DNA of 64,000 bases from UBA967 sp044375555 (GTDB taxonomy: Bacteria > Verrucomicrobiota > Verrucomicrobiia > Chthoniobacterales > Terrimicrobiaceae), in NCBI GenBank assembly GCA_044375555.1, contig JBILML010000009.1:19250-83249 (forward strand). The letters are read 5' to 3'. How positions within the stretch are numbered: the stretch's first letter is position 1; each line of letters starts with the position of its first letter. A program made the position numbers and the translations under genes. Shown here one piece after another: positions 15,367 to 23,542 of the stretch. The notes beneath the pieces were generated by a model. That model was not told where the DNA came from, ran no database searches, and saw only the letters and a program-made list of their open reading frames with translations.

Positions 15367-16215
15367 TTAGTTCTTCGATTTGGCCTTGCGGCGCTGGATA
15401 ATAAAGGTGTCGCTGGGTTTGTGCTTCGCGCGGGTCTTGAAGCCCTTGGCGAGCTGACCCCAAGGGGACATCGGATGGTGGCGACCGCCACCGCCCTTGC
15501 TCTTGCCTTGACCTCCACCCATCGGGTGATCGACCGGGTTCATGACCATGCCGCGGACATGGGGGCGAACCCCGAGCCAACGGCTGCGACCTGCCTTGCC
15601 GGACGAGACATTCATGTGGTCGGTATTACCGACTTGGCCGATCGTGGCGTAGCAATTTTCATTGATGCGGCGGATTTCGCCGGAGGCGAGTTTCAAAAGA
15701 CCGTATCCGCCCTCGCGGTTGGCGAGGGTGGCGTAGGATCCCGCGCTGCGGATCATCTGGCCGCCACGGCCTGGAACGAGTTCCACATTGTGGACTTGAG
15801 TTCCCAGCGGGATAGATTTCAAAGGAAGGGCATTGCCGACACTGGGTTCGGCTTTTTCGCCGGCGCTCACCTTCATGCCAACAGTCAAACCGACCGGAGC
15901 AAGAATATAAGCACGCTCCCCATCAGGAAATTGGATCAATGCGATACGCGAAGTGCGGTTCGGATCATACTCGATGGCCACCACGTTGGCGACCACATCC
16001 CGGTGGAGGCGCTTGAAATCAATGATACGGTAGCGGCGTTTGTGGCCACCGCCGACATGGCGCATCGTGATGCGACCTTGGTTGTTGCGGCCACCGGTGC
16101 GCTTGATGGACTCGGTGAGTTTTTTCTCCGGCTTGGTTTTGGTGATCTCCGCGAAATCCGGAAGGATTTTGAAGCGGGCAGCCGGGGTGAGTGGACGGAA
16201 TGTTTTGAGTGCCAT
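15367..16215 (-). CDS. rplB: 50S ribosomal protein L2
   Basis: Required for subunit association and peptidyl transfer. It has 282 residues, full length. GRNNQGRITMRHVGGGHKRRYRIIDFKR lies near 41-68, and the conserved loop with the essential His is VMNPVDHPMGGGQGKSKGGGGRHHPMSPWGQ. It sits between rplW and rpsS. Confidence 0.98.
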   Translation of the reverse strand: MALKTFRPLTPAARFKILPDFAEITKTKPEKKLTESIKRTGGRNNQGRITMRHVGGGHKRRYRIIDFKRLHRDVVANVVAIEYDPNRTSRIALIQFPDGERAYILAPVGLTVGMKVSAGEKAEPSVGNALPLKSIPLGTQVHNVELVPGRGGQMIRSAGSYATLANREGGYGLLKLASGEIRRINENCYATIGQVGNTDHMNVSSGKAGRSRWLGVRPHVRGMVMNPVDHPMGGGQGKSKGGGGRHHPMSPWGQLAKGFKTRAKHKPSDTFIIQRRKAKSKN

Positions 16216-16227
16216 GGCTAGTTTCCC

Positions 16228-16512
16228 TTAGACGATGTCGAGTTTCTCGCCCTCCTTGAGGGTGACGATGGCTTTTTTCCAGTTTGGGCGGCGGCCAAAG
16301 TCGGCGCGGCGTTCCCGCTTTTTTTTACCCGCGTAGTTTGCGGTATTCACATCGGCGACCTTCTTTTTAAAGATCACTTCGATGGCTCGCTTGATCTGGA
16401 GCTTGTTTGCCGAAGGGGGGACTCGGAAGACATACTTGTTGAGCTTTTCGGAAAGCAGGGTCGCTTTCTCGGTCAGCAGGACGGATTGGATATGGTCGTA
16501 AACATCGCTCAT
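16228..16512 (-). CDS. rplW: 50S ribosomal protein L23
   Basis: Exit-tunnel protein that docks trigger factor and SRP. It has 94 residues. SVLLTEKATLLSEKLNKYVFRV and ANKLQIKRAIEVIFKKKVADVNTANYAGKKKR are typical. It overlaps rplD by 4 bp. Confidence 0.96.
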   Translation of the reverse strand: MSDVYDHIQSVLLTEKATLLSEKLNKYVFRVPPSANKLQIKRAIEVIFKKKVADVNTANYAGKKKRERRADFGRRPNWKKAIVTLKEGEKLDIV

Positions 16513-17126
16513 TTTGCCAGCCTTTCGGAAATTTTATCCAACGCGCCACGGGTGACGATGATCTTGTCGAACTTGAGGAGGTCCTCGGTGTTGACATCCG
16601 CTGCGCGGGTGAGTTGGGCCTTCGCCACATTGCGGGCGGCCTTGAAAGTATTTTCATCAAACCCCTCGGAAACGACGAGGGTGGTTTTGGAATCCGGGGA
16701 AGCAGACTTGAGAAGAGTGACAAATTGCTTCGTCTTGGGTTCGGCGACGGCGAAGGCATCGACGAGGAGAACATCGCCAAGAGCGATGCGGGCGCTGAGA
16801 GCCTTGCGAAATGCGAGTTTCTTAACAGCCTTTGGAGTATTCTTAGTGTAGTCGCGTGGCACGGGGCCGTGAGCGACACCGCCACCAACCCAAACCGGGC
16901 TGGAAAAATATCCTGCACGGGCGCGGCCGGTGCCTTTTTGGCGCCAGGGCTTGCGACCCGAGAGATTCACATCGCCCTTGGTCTTGGCGCAGGCTGTTCC
17001 ACTGCGGCGGGCGGCTTGGATCGCGACGACGACATCGTGCACGGCTTGGTTGCCCTTGGCCTCGTCGGTGATGAGTTCAATCTTTGCCTTCTCGGCGTCC
17101 TTGGCGGTGAAAACTGTCGCGCTCAT
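16509..17126 (-). CDS. rplD: 50S ribosomal protein L4
   Basis: Tunnel protein; in E. coli L4 also represses the S10 operon by attenuation and translational control. It has 205 residues from ATG 17126 (MSATVFTAKDAEKAK). The extended loop GDVNLSGRKPWRQKGTGRARAG and VAHGPVPRDYTKNTPKAVKKLA are conserved. It is the first ribosomal gene of the array here: rpsJ and rplC are not upstream. A 27-codon ORF overlaps its start by ATGA, and a terminator-like hairpin lies about 120 bp upstream. Confidence 0.97.
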   Translation of the reverse strand: MSATVFTAKDAEKAKIELITDEAKGNQAVHDVVVAIQAARRSGTACAKTKGDVNLSGRKPWRQKGTGRARAGYFSSPVWVGGGVAHGPVPRDYTKNTPKAVKKLAFRKALSARIALGDVLLVDAFAVAEPKTKQFVTLLKSASPDSKTTLVVSEGFDENTFKAARNVAKAQLTRAADVNTEDLLKFDKIIVTRGALDKISERLAK

Positions 17127-17206
17127 GAGTTGGAAACGGAAACGGCACAAGCCTTCAATCCCGCTTTGTAAGCGGTTTCGGAGATGTTGTGCGGTTGGAA
17201 ATTCAT
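17123..17206 (-). CDS. Short leader ORF coupled to rplD
   Basis: 27-codon ORF from ATG 17206, running MNFQPHNISETAYKAGLK and then a short Ala/Cys/Ser/Val end. Its stop TGA overlaps the rplD ATG (ATGA at 17123-17126), the same coupling used by many gene pairs in this window. No clear Shine-Dalgarno site precedes it. It shows no resemblance to the N- or C-terminus of L3. It could be a regulatory leader peptide or a chance frame; the exact overlap is the main support. Confidence 0.4.
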   Translation of the reverse strand: MNFQPHNISETAYKAGLKACAVSVSNS

Positions 17207-17243
17207 TGTTGTTGACCGTTGTTTTCGCCCTTCATCGCGGGAC

Positions 17244-17265
17244 AAAAAAACCACGCTTGCGTGGT
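17244..17265 (-). terminator. Terminator-like hairpin upstream of rplD
   Basis: On the minus strand ACCACGC-AA-GCGTGGT is followed by a run of T, a classic intrinsic terminator. It lies between the nucleotidyltransferase gene and the rplD leader ORF. It may simply end the upstream transcript, or act as an attenuator of the ribosomal array if the promoter lies before it. Confidence 0.7.
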
Positions 17266-17341
17266 CATTAAGCTACCCCCAAGGACTAACGGGAAGTGGG
17301 AAACTACAGGCCGCTGAAAATGAGGCAAGATAAAAAACGAA

Positions 17342-17384
17342 AAAAACTCGACTAGTGATTCCATGAGGTTTTTCCCGAGTTTTT
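17342..17384 (-). terminator. Terminator at the end of the nucleotidyltransferase gene
   Basis: Arms AAAAACTCG (17342-17350) and CGAGTTTTT (17376-17384) pair across a 25-base loop. On the minus strand a T-rich stretch follows. The first arm overlaps the stop codon of the gene at 17383. Confidence 0.5.
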
Positions 17385-18363
17385 ATCTGACCGATTCGCA
17401 CATGCGACCAGCCGCTAGAACCACGCGGCAGAGCCTCGTGGATGGCTCGAGGATTTCTCCCGGCCACACCACCACATCCTCGAGAATCGACCCTTCTCCA
17501 ACGATCGCTCCTTCCCCCACAGCGGTGCCTCCAGTCAGGGTCGCCGAGGGATCGACCACCGCTCCAGGCGCCACAACTTGCCTCCAATCTTCGGGTAGAT
17601 AAGAGAAGCGATGGGCGTCTCCGGCGAGGATTTGGTGGACCTCGAGATAAGCCCCGATATTTCCAATATCAAACCACACGCCTTCATCCACGACGACTCC
17701 CCCCACCCGCGCGCCGCGCCTCATGAGATCAATCAGCACGGGGATGATCGAAACGATTTGGCCGTCGCCGATGTGCTTGTGGATTTCTGGAGAAATGATG
17801 CTCACTCCGGTGAAAAGAAAAGCCGGCTCGGGGCGTCCACCAATCAAGCCGCGCATGTCCGTGACGAGCCCTGAGTCCGCATCAAATTGGATGCGGCGTT
17901 CAGCTCCCGAGGAGCGCAGCGCGAGCGTGGCGATATTGCCGGATCCGCTGTGCGCGCGGATCAGCGGGCCCAGTGGAAAGTCCGCGAGCACATCGCCATT
18001 ATAAACAAGGAACGGCTCGTCGCCGAGAAGGTCGGCCGCATTTTTGATGCCGCCTCCGGTTTCGAGGAGCACCGGTTCGTGGCGGAAAAAAACTTCACGC
18101 CCCCGGTAGTCGCCACGCCCGTGCGAAGCGCCCAGCAAGCTTTCGTAGGCCTCGGGGCGATGGTGTGTATTGACGACAAATTTTTGCACTCCGGCATCCA
18201 TCAGGTGGTCGAATGCGAAAGTGATGAGAGGCTTGTTAAAGACCGGCACGAGCGGCTTCGGCCGCGAATCCGTGAGCGGCCTCAATCGTGTTCCTAGCCC
18301 CGCCCCAAGAACGAACGCCGTGGAGATCGGGCCCGCCGCGCGAGCGACTGGCTTGTCACTCAT
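17383..18363 (-). CDS. Sugar-phosphate nucleotidyltransferase (NTP_transferase fold)
   Basis: Predicted to join a nucleoside triphosphate to a sugar-1-phosphate. The N-terminal Rossmann-like domain has the signature VLGAGLGTRLRPLTDSRPKPLVPV (about 18-41) and a metal-binding Asp in VYNGDVLADFPLG. The C-terminal part looks like left-handed beta-helix repeats (VVDPSATLTGGTAVGEGAIVGEGS). It has 326 residues. Relatives include MurNAc-1-P uridylyltransferase (MurU) and mannose-1-P guanylyltransferase; substrate cannot be set by eye. It overlaps the GNAT gene upstream by 8 bp and forms a likely mutL-GNAT-nucleotidyltransferase unit. Confidence 0.85.
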   Translation of the reverse strand: MSDKPVARAAGPISTAFVLGAGLGTRLRPLTDSRPKPLVPVFNKPLITFAFDHLMDAGVQKFVVNTHHRPEAYESLLGASHGRGDYRGREVFFRHEPVLLETGGGIKNAADLLGDEPFLVYNGDVLADFPLGPLIRAHSGSGNIATLALRSSGAERRIQFDADSGLVTDMRGLIGGRPEPAFLFTGVSIISPEIHKHIGDGQIVSIIPVLIDLMRRGARVGGVVVDEGVWFDIGNIGAYLEVHQILAGDAHRFSYLPEDWRQVVAPGAVVDPSATLTGGTAVGEGAIVGEGSILEDVVVWPGEILEPSTRLCRVVLAAGRMCESVR

Positions 18364-18817
18364 CAGCGCTCAACAGGTAGCGCATCGGATGCAGCGTGCT
18401 ATCCACAAAACCATGGCGCCGGTAGAACCCCGCGCTCTTCTCACCCGGATCGGTCAGCAGCGTGATGCGAAGAAATTTTTTCTCCCGTGCAAAGGCGATC
18501 GCATGCTCGAGGAGCTTCACTCCCAGCCGATGTCCTCGGTGATCCCGGTGAATCACCAAATCCTCCAGCATCAAAACAAATCCTCCCTCAGCGGTGCTGA
18601 TCGTGATCAGGAGATTGATCATGCCGACGATCATCCGGTCATTGCGCATCACAAAAATCCTGCCGCGCGACGGCTGCTCGAGGATCAGGCGCAAGCCGCG
18701 GATTTGCTTCTCACGGTCGGGCGTAAAGTCGGCCTCCTGCGAGAAAAGGTCGGCGAGCAAATCGGCAAGCTCGGAAAGATCATCGACTGTCGCAGGCTCT
18801 ATCCTCAAGTCAGGCAT
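18356..18817 (-). CDS. GNAT-family N-acetyltransferase
   Basis: Acetyl-CoA-dependent acetyltransferase of unknown substrate, 153 residues from ATG 18817 (MPDLRIEPATVDDLSELADLL). Motif A, the CoA-binding loop, reads LVIHRDHRGHRLGVKLLEHAI. The C-terminal part ends SAGFYRRHGFVDSTLHPMRY. An upstream ATG at 18835 adds six residues. It lies between mutL and the nucleotidyltransferase on the same strand. Confidence 0.85.
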   Translation of the reverse strand: MPDLRIEPATVDDLSELADLLADLFSQEADFTPDREKQIRGLRLILEQPSRGRIFVMRNDRMIVGMINLLITISTAEGGFVLMLEDLVIHRDHRGHRLGVKLLEHAIAFAREKKFLRITLLTDPGEKSAGFYRRHGFVDSTLHPMRYLLSADE

Positions 18818-18872
18818 GGCCCTCCTATCCCACATCCCGTGCCGGGAGGCAATCCGCCGCCGCCAGTTTTTT

Positions 18873-20570
18873 TCAGCGGCCGAACTTCCGCTCGAGCTCG
18901 GAAAACGACCACTGGATCATGGTCGGCCGCCCCTGCGGACACGCGTAGGGGAGTTCGCAACCGAGCAATTCACTGACGAGCCGCCGCGCCCGCGATTCCT
19001 CGTAGGGGAACGCGTCGAGCGCCGCGAACCGCGAAACCGAGCGGATCAGCGCATCGAGCACGGGTTGCCCCCCGCCGAGCAGACCCGTCGCTTTCAGAGT
19101 TTCGCAAACATCGGCCAGCGTCTCGCGCGGATCGCGGTCCCCGACACACGCAGGCATGGCCTCGATTTTGAAAGATCCGCCGCCGAAGGGTTCCAGCAAA
19201 AATCCCGCTCGCGAGAGCGCGTCCAAATTTTCCGAAATCCACACCGCATCCTTCGGCGTCATTTCGACCACGATGGGCAGAAGGAGTCTTTGGGAATGCG
19301 TCCCGCCTGCCGCCGCCTCGCGTCGCATGGTTTCAAAAATGATCCGTTCCGAAGCCGCGCGGATATCGAGGAGCACCAAGCCATCCGCTCCCTCCATCAG
19401 AATCCACCGTCCACCAAGTCCTCCCATGAGCCGAAACTCCGCCCCGGGCCTAGCCGGTTCCGCCGCGCGCACGGCGGGCAAATCCAGTTGGGGCGCCTGC
19501 TTGAATGGCTTCGCCGCGGCCTGAGGCACAGGCTCCTCGCGCCTTGGCGTTGGCGGGGAACTCGGTGGCGCAGGCTTGCGGAGTTTTTCGAGAGTTTTTC
19601 CCGCCGCCAGATACACGGCCTGCCGGAGCTGGTCCGGACGATGAAGCCGCACCTCGCGCTTGGCGGGATGCACATTGCAATCGAAGGCCAAGGGGTCCAT
19701 CGAAATCCTCAACACGGCCAGGGGATGCCGACCTTTCGGCAAAGCCTCGGCATACGCCTCGCGCAGGGATTGAAAGACGGCTGGGCACTGGACGACCCTC
19801 TTGTTCAGAACAACGAACTGCAATTCGCGGTCCGGCCTCCCCTCGCCAGGCTTCGAAATGAACCCTTCGATTCGAATCCCATTTTCCTCCACCGGCTCGA
19901 CTGGCAGTAGCCTCGCCATGAAATCCGCGCCGAACAAATCCCGCAACCTCACGCCCAAATCCTCGGTCGGCGCCGCCTGCCAGAGTCGACGCCCCTCGCG
20001 CACCAGCGTCATGCCGACTCCGGGATGCGCGACGGCGAGTGATTGCATCTGGTGAATGATATGTGCCGACTCGGTCTCTTCGCCTCGCAGAAATTTTTTT
20101 CGAGCCGGAAGATTATAGAAAAGAGATTCGACCTCGATCGTGGTTCCCGGGGCGCCGCCACTATCCGAGACGGACTCGATTTTCCCACCCCCCACGCGGA
20201 TTTCGGTTCCGGCGTCGGAATCATGCGGACGCGTCGCAAGGCGGAACCTCGAAACACTCGCAATGCTTGGCAAGGCCTCACCACGAAAGCCCATCGTCGC
20301 CACCGACGCCAGATCGGTGGCGGTGCGGATTTTGCTCGTGGCGTGGCGTTCGAGACTCAGCAGCGCATCCTCGCGGTCCATGCCGCATCCATCGTCGCCC
20401 ACGCGAAGCAGGCGCGACCCGCCGCCGACAAATTCCACGGTGACCCGCCGAGCTCCGGAATCGATGCTGTTTTCCACCAATTCCTTCACCACGGAGGCTG
20501 GACGCTCGACGACTTCGCCCGCCGCGACTTGGCTGGCGACTTCATCGGCGAGCAATCGAATCCTTCCCAT
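18873..20570 (-). CDS. mutL: DNA mismatch repair protein MutL
   Basis: GHKL ATPase that links mismatch recognition by MutS to strand removal. It has 565 residues. The ATPase domain shows KELVENSIDSGA (about 29-40, catalytic Glu30), DDGCGMDRED, ERHATSKI and GFRGEALPSI. The dimerisation domain follows a Pro-rich linker. The region matching the nuclease motif DQHA-x2-E-x4-E reads DIRAASERIIFE, and the later CPHGRP-like motif reads CPQGRP, so two usual metal ligands are changed. mutS lies at 42782 in the same window; no mutH is seen. Confidence 0.96.
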   Translation of the reverse strand: MGRIRLLADEVASQVAAGEVVERPASVVKELVENSIDSGARRVTVEFVGGGSRLLRVGDDGCGMDREDALLSLERHATSKIRTATDLASVATMGFRGEALPSIASVSRFRLATRPHDSDAGTEIRVGGGKIESVSDSGGAPGTTIEVESLFYNLPARKKFLRGEETESAHIIHQMQSLAVAHPGVGMTLVREGRRLWQAAPTEDLGVRLRDLFGADFMARLLPVEPVEENGIRIEGFISKPGEGRPDRELQFVVLNKRVVQCPAVFQSLREAYAEALPKGRHPLAVLRISMDPLAFDCNVHPAKREVRLHRPDQLRQAVYLAAGKTLEKLRKPAPPSSPPTPRREEPVPQAAAKPFKQAPQLDLPAVRAAEPARPGAEFRLMGGLGGRWILMEGADGLVLLDIRAASERIIFETMRREAAAGGTHSQRLLLPIVVEMTPKDAVWISENLDALSRAGFLLEPFGGGSFKIEAMPACVGDRDPRETLADVCETLKATGLLGGGQPVLDALIRSVSRFAALDAFPYEESRARRLVSELLGCELPYACPQGRPTMIQWSFSELERKFGR

Positions 20571-20611
20571 GCCGTTTGACTTTGCACGGATTCGTTTTTA
20601 AGAAAAGGGCA

Positions 20612-20944
20612 GTGATCACGATTACCGACCAAGCCGCACGCGCGTTATTGGATTTGATCGCCGCGAAGGGAACCGGCGATGGCTTGCGCTTGGGAGTCGA
20701 AAAAGGCGGCTGCGCTGGCCTCCAATATATCATGGAGACCGGCTCTCCGCGCGGCGGAGACATCACGATCGAGCACGCTGGCGCGAAGGTTTTCATTGAT
20801 GCCGAGAGCACGGCGCACTTGAGCGGAAGCGTGCTGGATTATGAGGACGGCCTCTCCGGCGCGGGTTTTCGCATTAGAAATCCCCAAGCCTCCCGATCCT
20901 GCGGCTGCGGCACTTCCTTCGAACCCGCCGCGATCGACACCTGA
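20612..20944 (+). CDS. A-type iron-sulfur carrier (IscA/SufA/ErpA family)
   Basis: Carrier that delivers Fe-S clusters to apo-proteins in the cytoplasm. It has 110 residues from GTG 20612 (ITITDQAARALLDLIAAKG). The three ligand cysteines are Cys34 (GGCAGLQY), Cys97 and Cys99 (CGCGTSF). A TTG at 20576 would add 12 residues, but the GTG gives the canonical family start and has AGAAAAGG upstream. It diverges from mutL, so the short gap must hold both promoters. Confidence 0.93.
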   Translation: MITITDQAARALLDLIAAKGTGDGLRLGVEKGGCAGLQYIMETGSPRGGDITIEHAGAKVFIDAESTAHLSGSVLDYEDGLSGAGFRIRNPQASRSCGCGTSFEPAAIDT

Positions 20945-20953
20945 CCCCCCCAG

Positions 20954-22462
20954 ATGCCACACGACGAGGAAACGAAAAACAGCCGCGCTTGGTTTAAGGA
21001 CCCCGACACCGATCCCTCCAAGCCCCGTGGCCGCCAGGACGGCGGGCTTTTTGGTTGGACGGTTCTGATCCTCCTTCTCATCGGCGTCGCGATTTTTTGC
21101 TGGATCGGAAGTTTCTATGTCTTCGGTCACCCCGAAAAACCCCTCAGCTACCAAATCCTCAGCAAGCTCAAGAAAATCGAGTCTCCCAAACGCTTCGAAC
21201 TCACCGCCGCCCCGCGAGGCGAATTCCTCCGCGCGCCCCAAATCATGGAACGCTACGCGGCGATGCGCCCCCGCCAACTCGAGCGCACGAACGAAGTCCT
21301 CCTGCGGAACTACCTTCGCAATTTCAAACCCTGCGACGGCCTCGTGCCCTATGTCCTCGGGACTTTCAATATTCTCGATTCCTTTGAGCTCACCGGCGAC
21401 GACTTCTTCCCCTCCGGCGTCGTGGCGCTCGCACAGTCGAAGGAAAATCCAAATCTTCTGATCGAGCAGGTCTTCTGCGCCGACAAACGCATGGTCCCCA
21501 TCCTTCATCGCACGCTGTTGACCGGGCTGGATATGGACCTGAAGCGCGAGAACGAGCTGGCCGCCGTCATCAATATCGAGCGACTCAACGACGGCCGGAT
21601 CAAACTCACCACCGTCTCGATACTTTACCCGAGCTACGAAGCCGCCACCGCCGACGGCACCTTCAACCTCGACCCTCCTGAAGAACTCAATGTCCAAGCC
21701 GGCCTACCCGTCATCGACACCCCGCGCCAGCGCGAGGCGGATTCAAAATACGACCACTTCCGCCGCAAGGCCCGCCTCGCCGGCAACGAGGAAAAACCAA
21801 CCCAACTCGCCGACACAAAATCCCGTCTCATGCGGGTCGAGAAACCCCTCGCGCTCGAAGAAACCCAGCCCACCCCAGCGCCAACTCCGATCGCCACTCC
21901 CGAGCCGCGCGTTGCGGTCGCCCTGCCGGTGGAAAAGCCCGTCGAAGTTCGCGCCGCCCTGCCTGTCTCCGAAGCCACCCCGCAAGTCCCTGTCTCGCCC
22001 GTCACCGCGCTTCCTGCAACGCCCGTGAATCCCCTCCCCGCCGCGACTCCCACCCAAGTCGCCGAGGCAAAACCCACCCCATCTCCTTCCCCATCGCCGA
22101 AAGCCATCGTCGCCGGCAACTCGAGGAATTGGCAGACCTACGAAGCCGGTCGCATGCCGCGCGGCCGACTCCTTGGCGTCTCGGATATTTCCTCGATCGC
22201 CAAGCGTGGCACCGGCGGAGATCGGGTTTATTTGGAGGGCAACTTCGAGGTCACCGCTGCCGGACCCGATCGCGCCGTGCTTCGTTCACCGAAACGCGCC
22301 GGCAATGTCCGCGTGATCGTGCAATACCCCGAAGGCATGGCACCGCCCGCCAACGGCATGAGTGTGGCCCGTGATGAACGGCGTCCCTTCCAAGTTCTCG
22401 ATGTGCGCGAGAGCAGCGGTGGACAAATCAATGTGTATGTCCGCGAGGTCACCCGGCCTTAG
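20954..22462 (+). CDS. Single-pass membrane protein with Pro-rich linker, unknown function
   Basis: Not recognised. It has 502 residues: a charged cytoplasmic N-terminus, one membrane segment (about 32-53, GWTVLILLLIGVAIFCWIG), and a folded region to about residue 270 with PYVLGTFNILDSFELTGDDFFPSGVVALAQ. A Pro/Ala/Thr-rich linker follows (about 312-410), then a small beta-rich C-terminal domain. The overall plan suggests an envelope anchor whose linker crosses the periplasm or wall. It starts 10 bp after the Fe-S carrier and overlaps the methyltransferase downstream, so an operon is likely. Confidence 0.75.
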   Translation: MPHDEETKNSRAWFKDPDTDPSKPRGRQDGGLFGWTVLILLLIGVAIFCWIGSFYVFGHPEKPLSYQILSKLKKIESPKRFELTAAPRGEFLRAPQIMERYAAMRPRQLERTNEVLLRNYLRNFKPCDGLVPYVLGTFNILDSFELTGDDFFPSGVVALAQSKENPNLLIEQVFCADKRMVPILHRTLLTGLDMDLKRENELAAVINIERLNDGRIKLTTVSILYPSYEAATADGTFNLDPPEELNVQAGLPVIDTPRQREADSKYDHFRRKARLAGNEEKPTQLADTKSRLMRVEKPLALEETQPTPAPTPIATPEPRVAVALPVEKPVEVRAALPVSEATPQVPVSPVTALPATPVNPLPAATPTQVAEAKPTPSPSPSPKAIVAGNSRNWQTYEAGRMPRGRLLGVSDISSIAKRGTGGDRVYLEGNFEVTAAGPDRAVLRSPKRAGNVRVIVQYPEGMAPPANGMSVARDERRPFQVLDVRESSGGQINVYVREVTRP

Positions 22463-23537
22463 AGACCGCCTCGCCGCTGAAATCGGCCTCCACGGCCCGA
22501 TGCGCTTCTCGCGCTTCATGGAGTTGGCCCTCTACGATCCCGCCGAAGGCTACTACGCGAGTGGCAGGGCAACCGTCGGACGCGACGGCGATTTTTTCAC
22601 GAACATCAGCCTCGGCCCGGTCTTTGGCGAAATCCTCGCCACCCAATTTCTCGAAATGTGGGAAATGCTCGGTCGTCCCAGCGACTTCACGCTCGTCGAG
22701 CAAGGCGCGAACGACGGCCGACTCTCCGAGGATATTCTCAACGGCCTGGCCTCAACGCCGCTTGCCGAAGCCCGCCTGATCATCATCGAACCCTTCACCC
22801 CGCTTCGCGAAAAACAACAAGCCCGCCTCGCGGGTCGCCGCGTCGAGTGGGTCGATGCGCCCGAGGCTTTGCCGAGTTTCACCGGTGTCCATTTTTCCAA
22901 CGAACTCTTCGACGCCCTGCCGTTCGAGATCGTCAAATCCCGCTCGGGCCGTTGGGAACTCCAGCGCGTCCAATTCCTCGACGGCACCTTCCGCCTCGAG
23001 CCCGCCGAGGTTTTGGATCTCGCCTGGCCCGCGCCCTCCGAGGATTTCGTTTCGGAGCTGCGCACCGGCCAACACGAACTTCTCGCCGCCATTTCCTCCC
23101 GCCTCCAACGCGGGCTTCTTCTCGCGATCGACTACGGAATGACGCGCGAAGAACTCCTCGCGCCGCATCGCGCCAACGGCACGCTCGCCTGCTACGCCGC
23201 GCACCGGCGCGACGACGATCCCTTCGAGTCCATCGGCGAAAAAGACATCACGGCCCATGTCGATTTCACCGCGCTCGCGCTGGATTTGCGCGCCTGCGGC
23301 CTCGAGCCGACCGGCTACACCGACCAGCACCACTTTCTCGTCGGCGCGGCGGAGCGACTCCTGCTCTCGCTCGACGGCCAGCCCCCGACTGCCGACACCC
23401 TGAAAAAACTCCGCTCGCTCCGCACCCTCCTCCACCCCGAAACCATGGGCGTTCAATTCAAAGTCCTGCTTGCCTCCAAGGGGGTCTCCACGCCAACGAT
23501 CTCGGGATTCCGCCACGCGCGGGAACTTCCCTTTTAA
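22437..23537 (+). CDS. SAM-dependent methyltransferase, MidA/NDUFAF7 family
   Basis: COG1565-type protein arginine methyltransferase homologue; the mitochondrial member NDUFAF7 methylates a complex I subunit. It has 366 residues from ATG 22437. Family blocks include YYASGRATVGRDGDFFTNISLGPVFGEILA, LVEQGANDGRLSEDIL, HFSNELFDALPFEIV and LLAIDYGMTREELL. Its true partner here is unknown, and no nuo genes are in the window. The start lies 26 bp inside the 3' end of the preceding gene; ATG 22431 is an alternative. Confidence 0.88.
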   Translation: MSARSPGLRDRLAAEIGLHGPMRFSRFMELALYDPAEGYYASGRATVGRDGDFFTNISLGPVFGEILATQFLEMWEMLGRPSDFTLVEQGANDGRLSEDILNGLASTPLAEARLIIIEPFTPLREKQQARLAGRRVEWVDAPEALPSFTGVHFSNELFDALPFEIVKSRSGRWELQRVQFLDGTFRLEPAEVLDLAWPAPSEDFVSELRTGQHELLAAISSRLQRGLLLAIDYGMTREELLAPHRANGTLACYAAHRRDDDPFESIGEKDITAHVDFTALALDLRACGLEPTGYTDQHHFLVGAAERLLLSLDGQPPTADTLKKLRSLRTLLHPETMGVQFKVLLASKGVSTPTISGFRHARELPF

Positions 23538-23542
23538 CCACC

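Noticed and set aside
17123..17206. The leader ORF as a remnant of rplC (L3)
   Set aside because: Its 27 residues do not match either end of L3.
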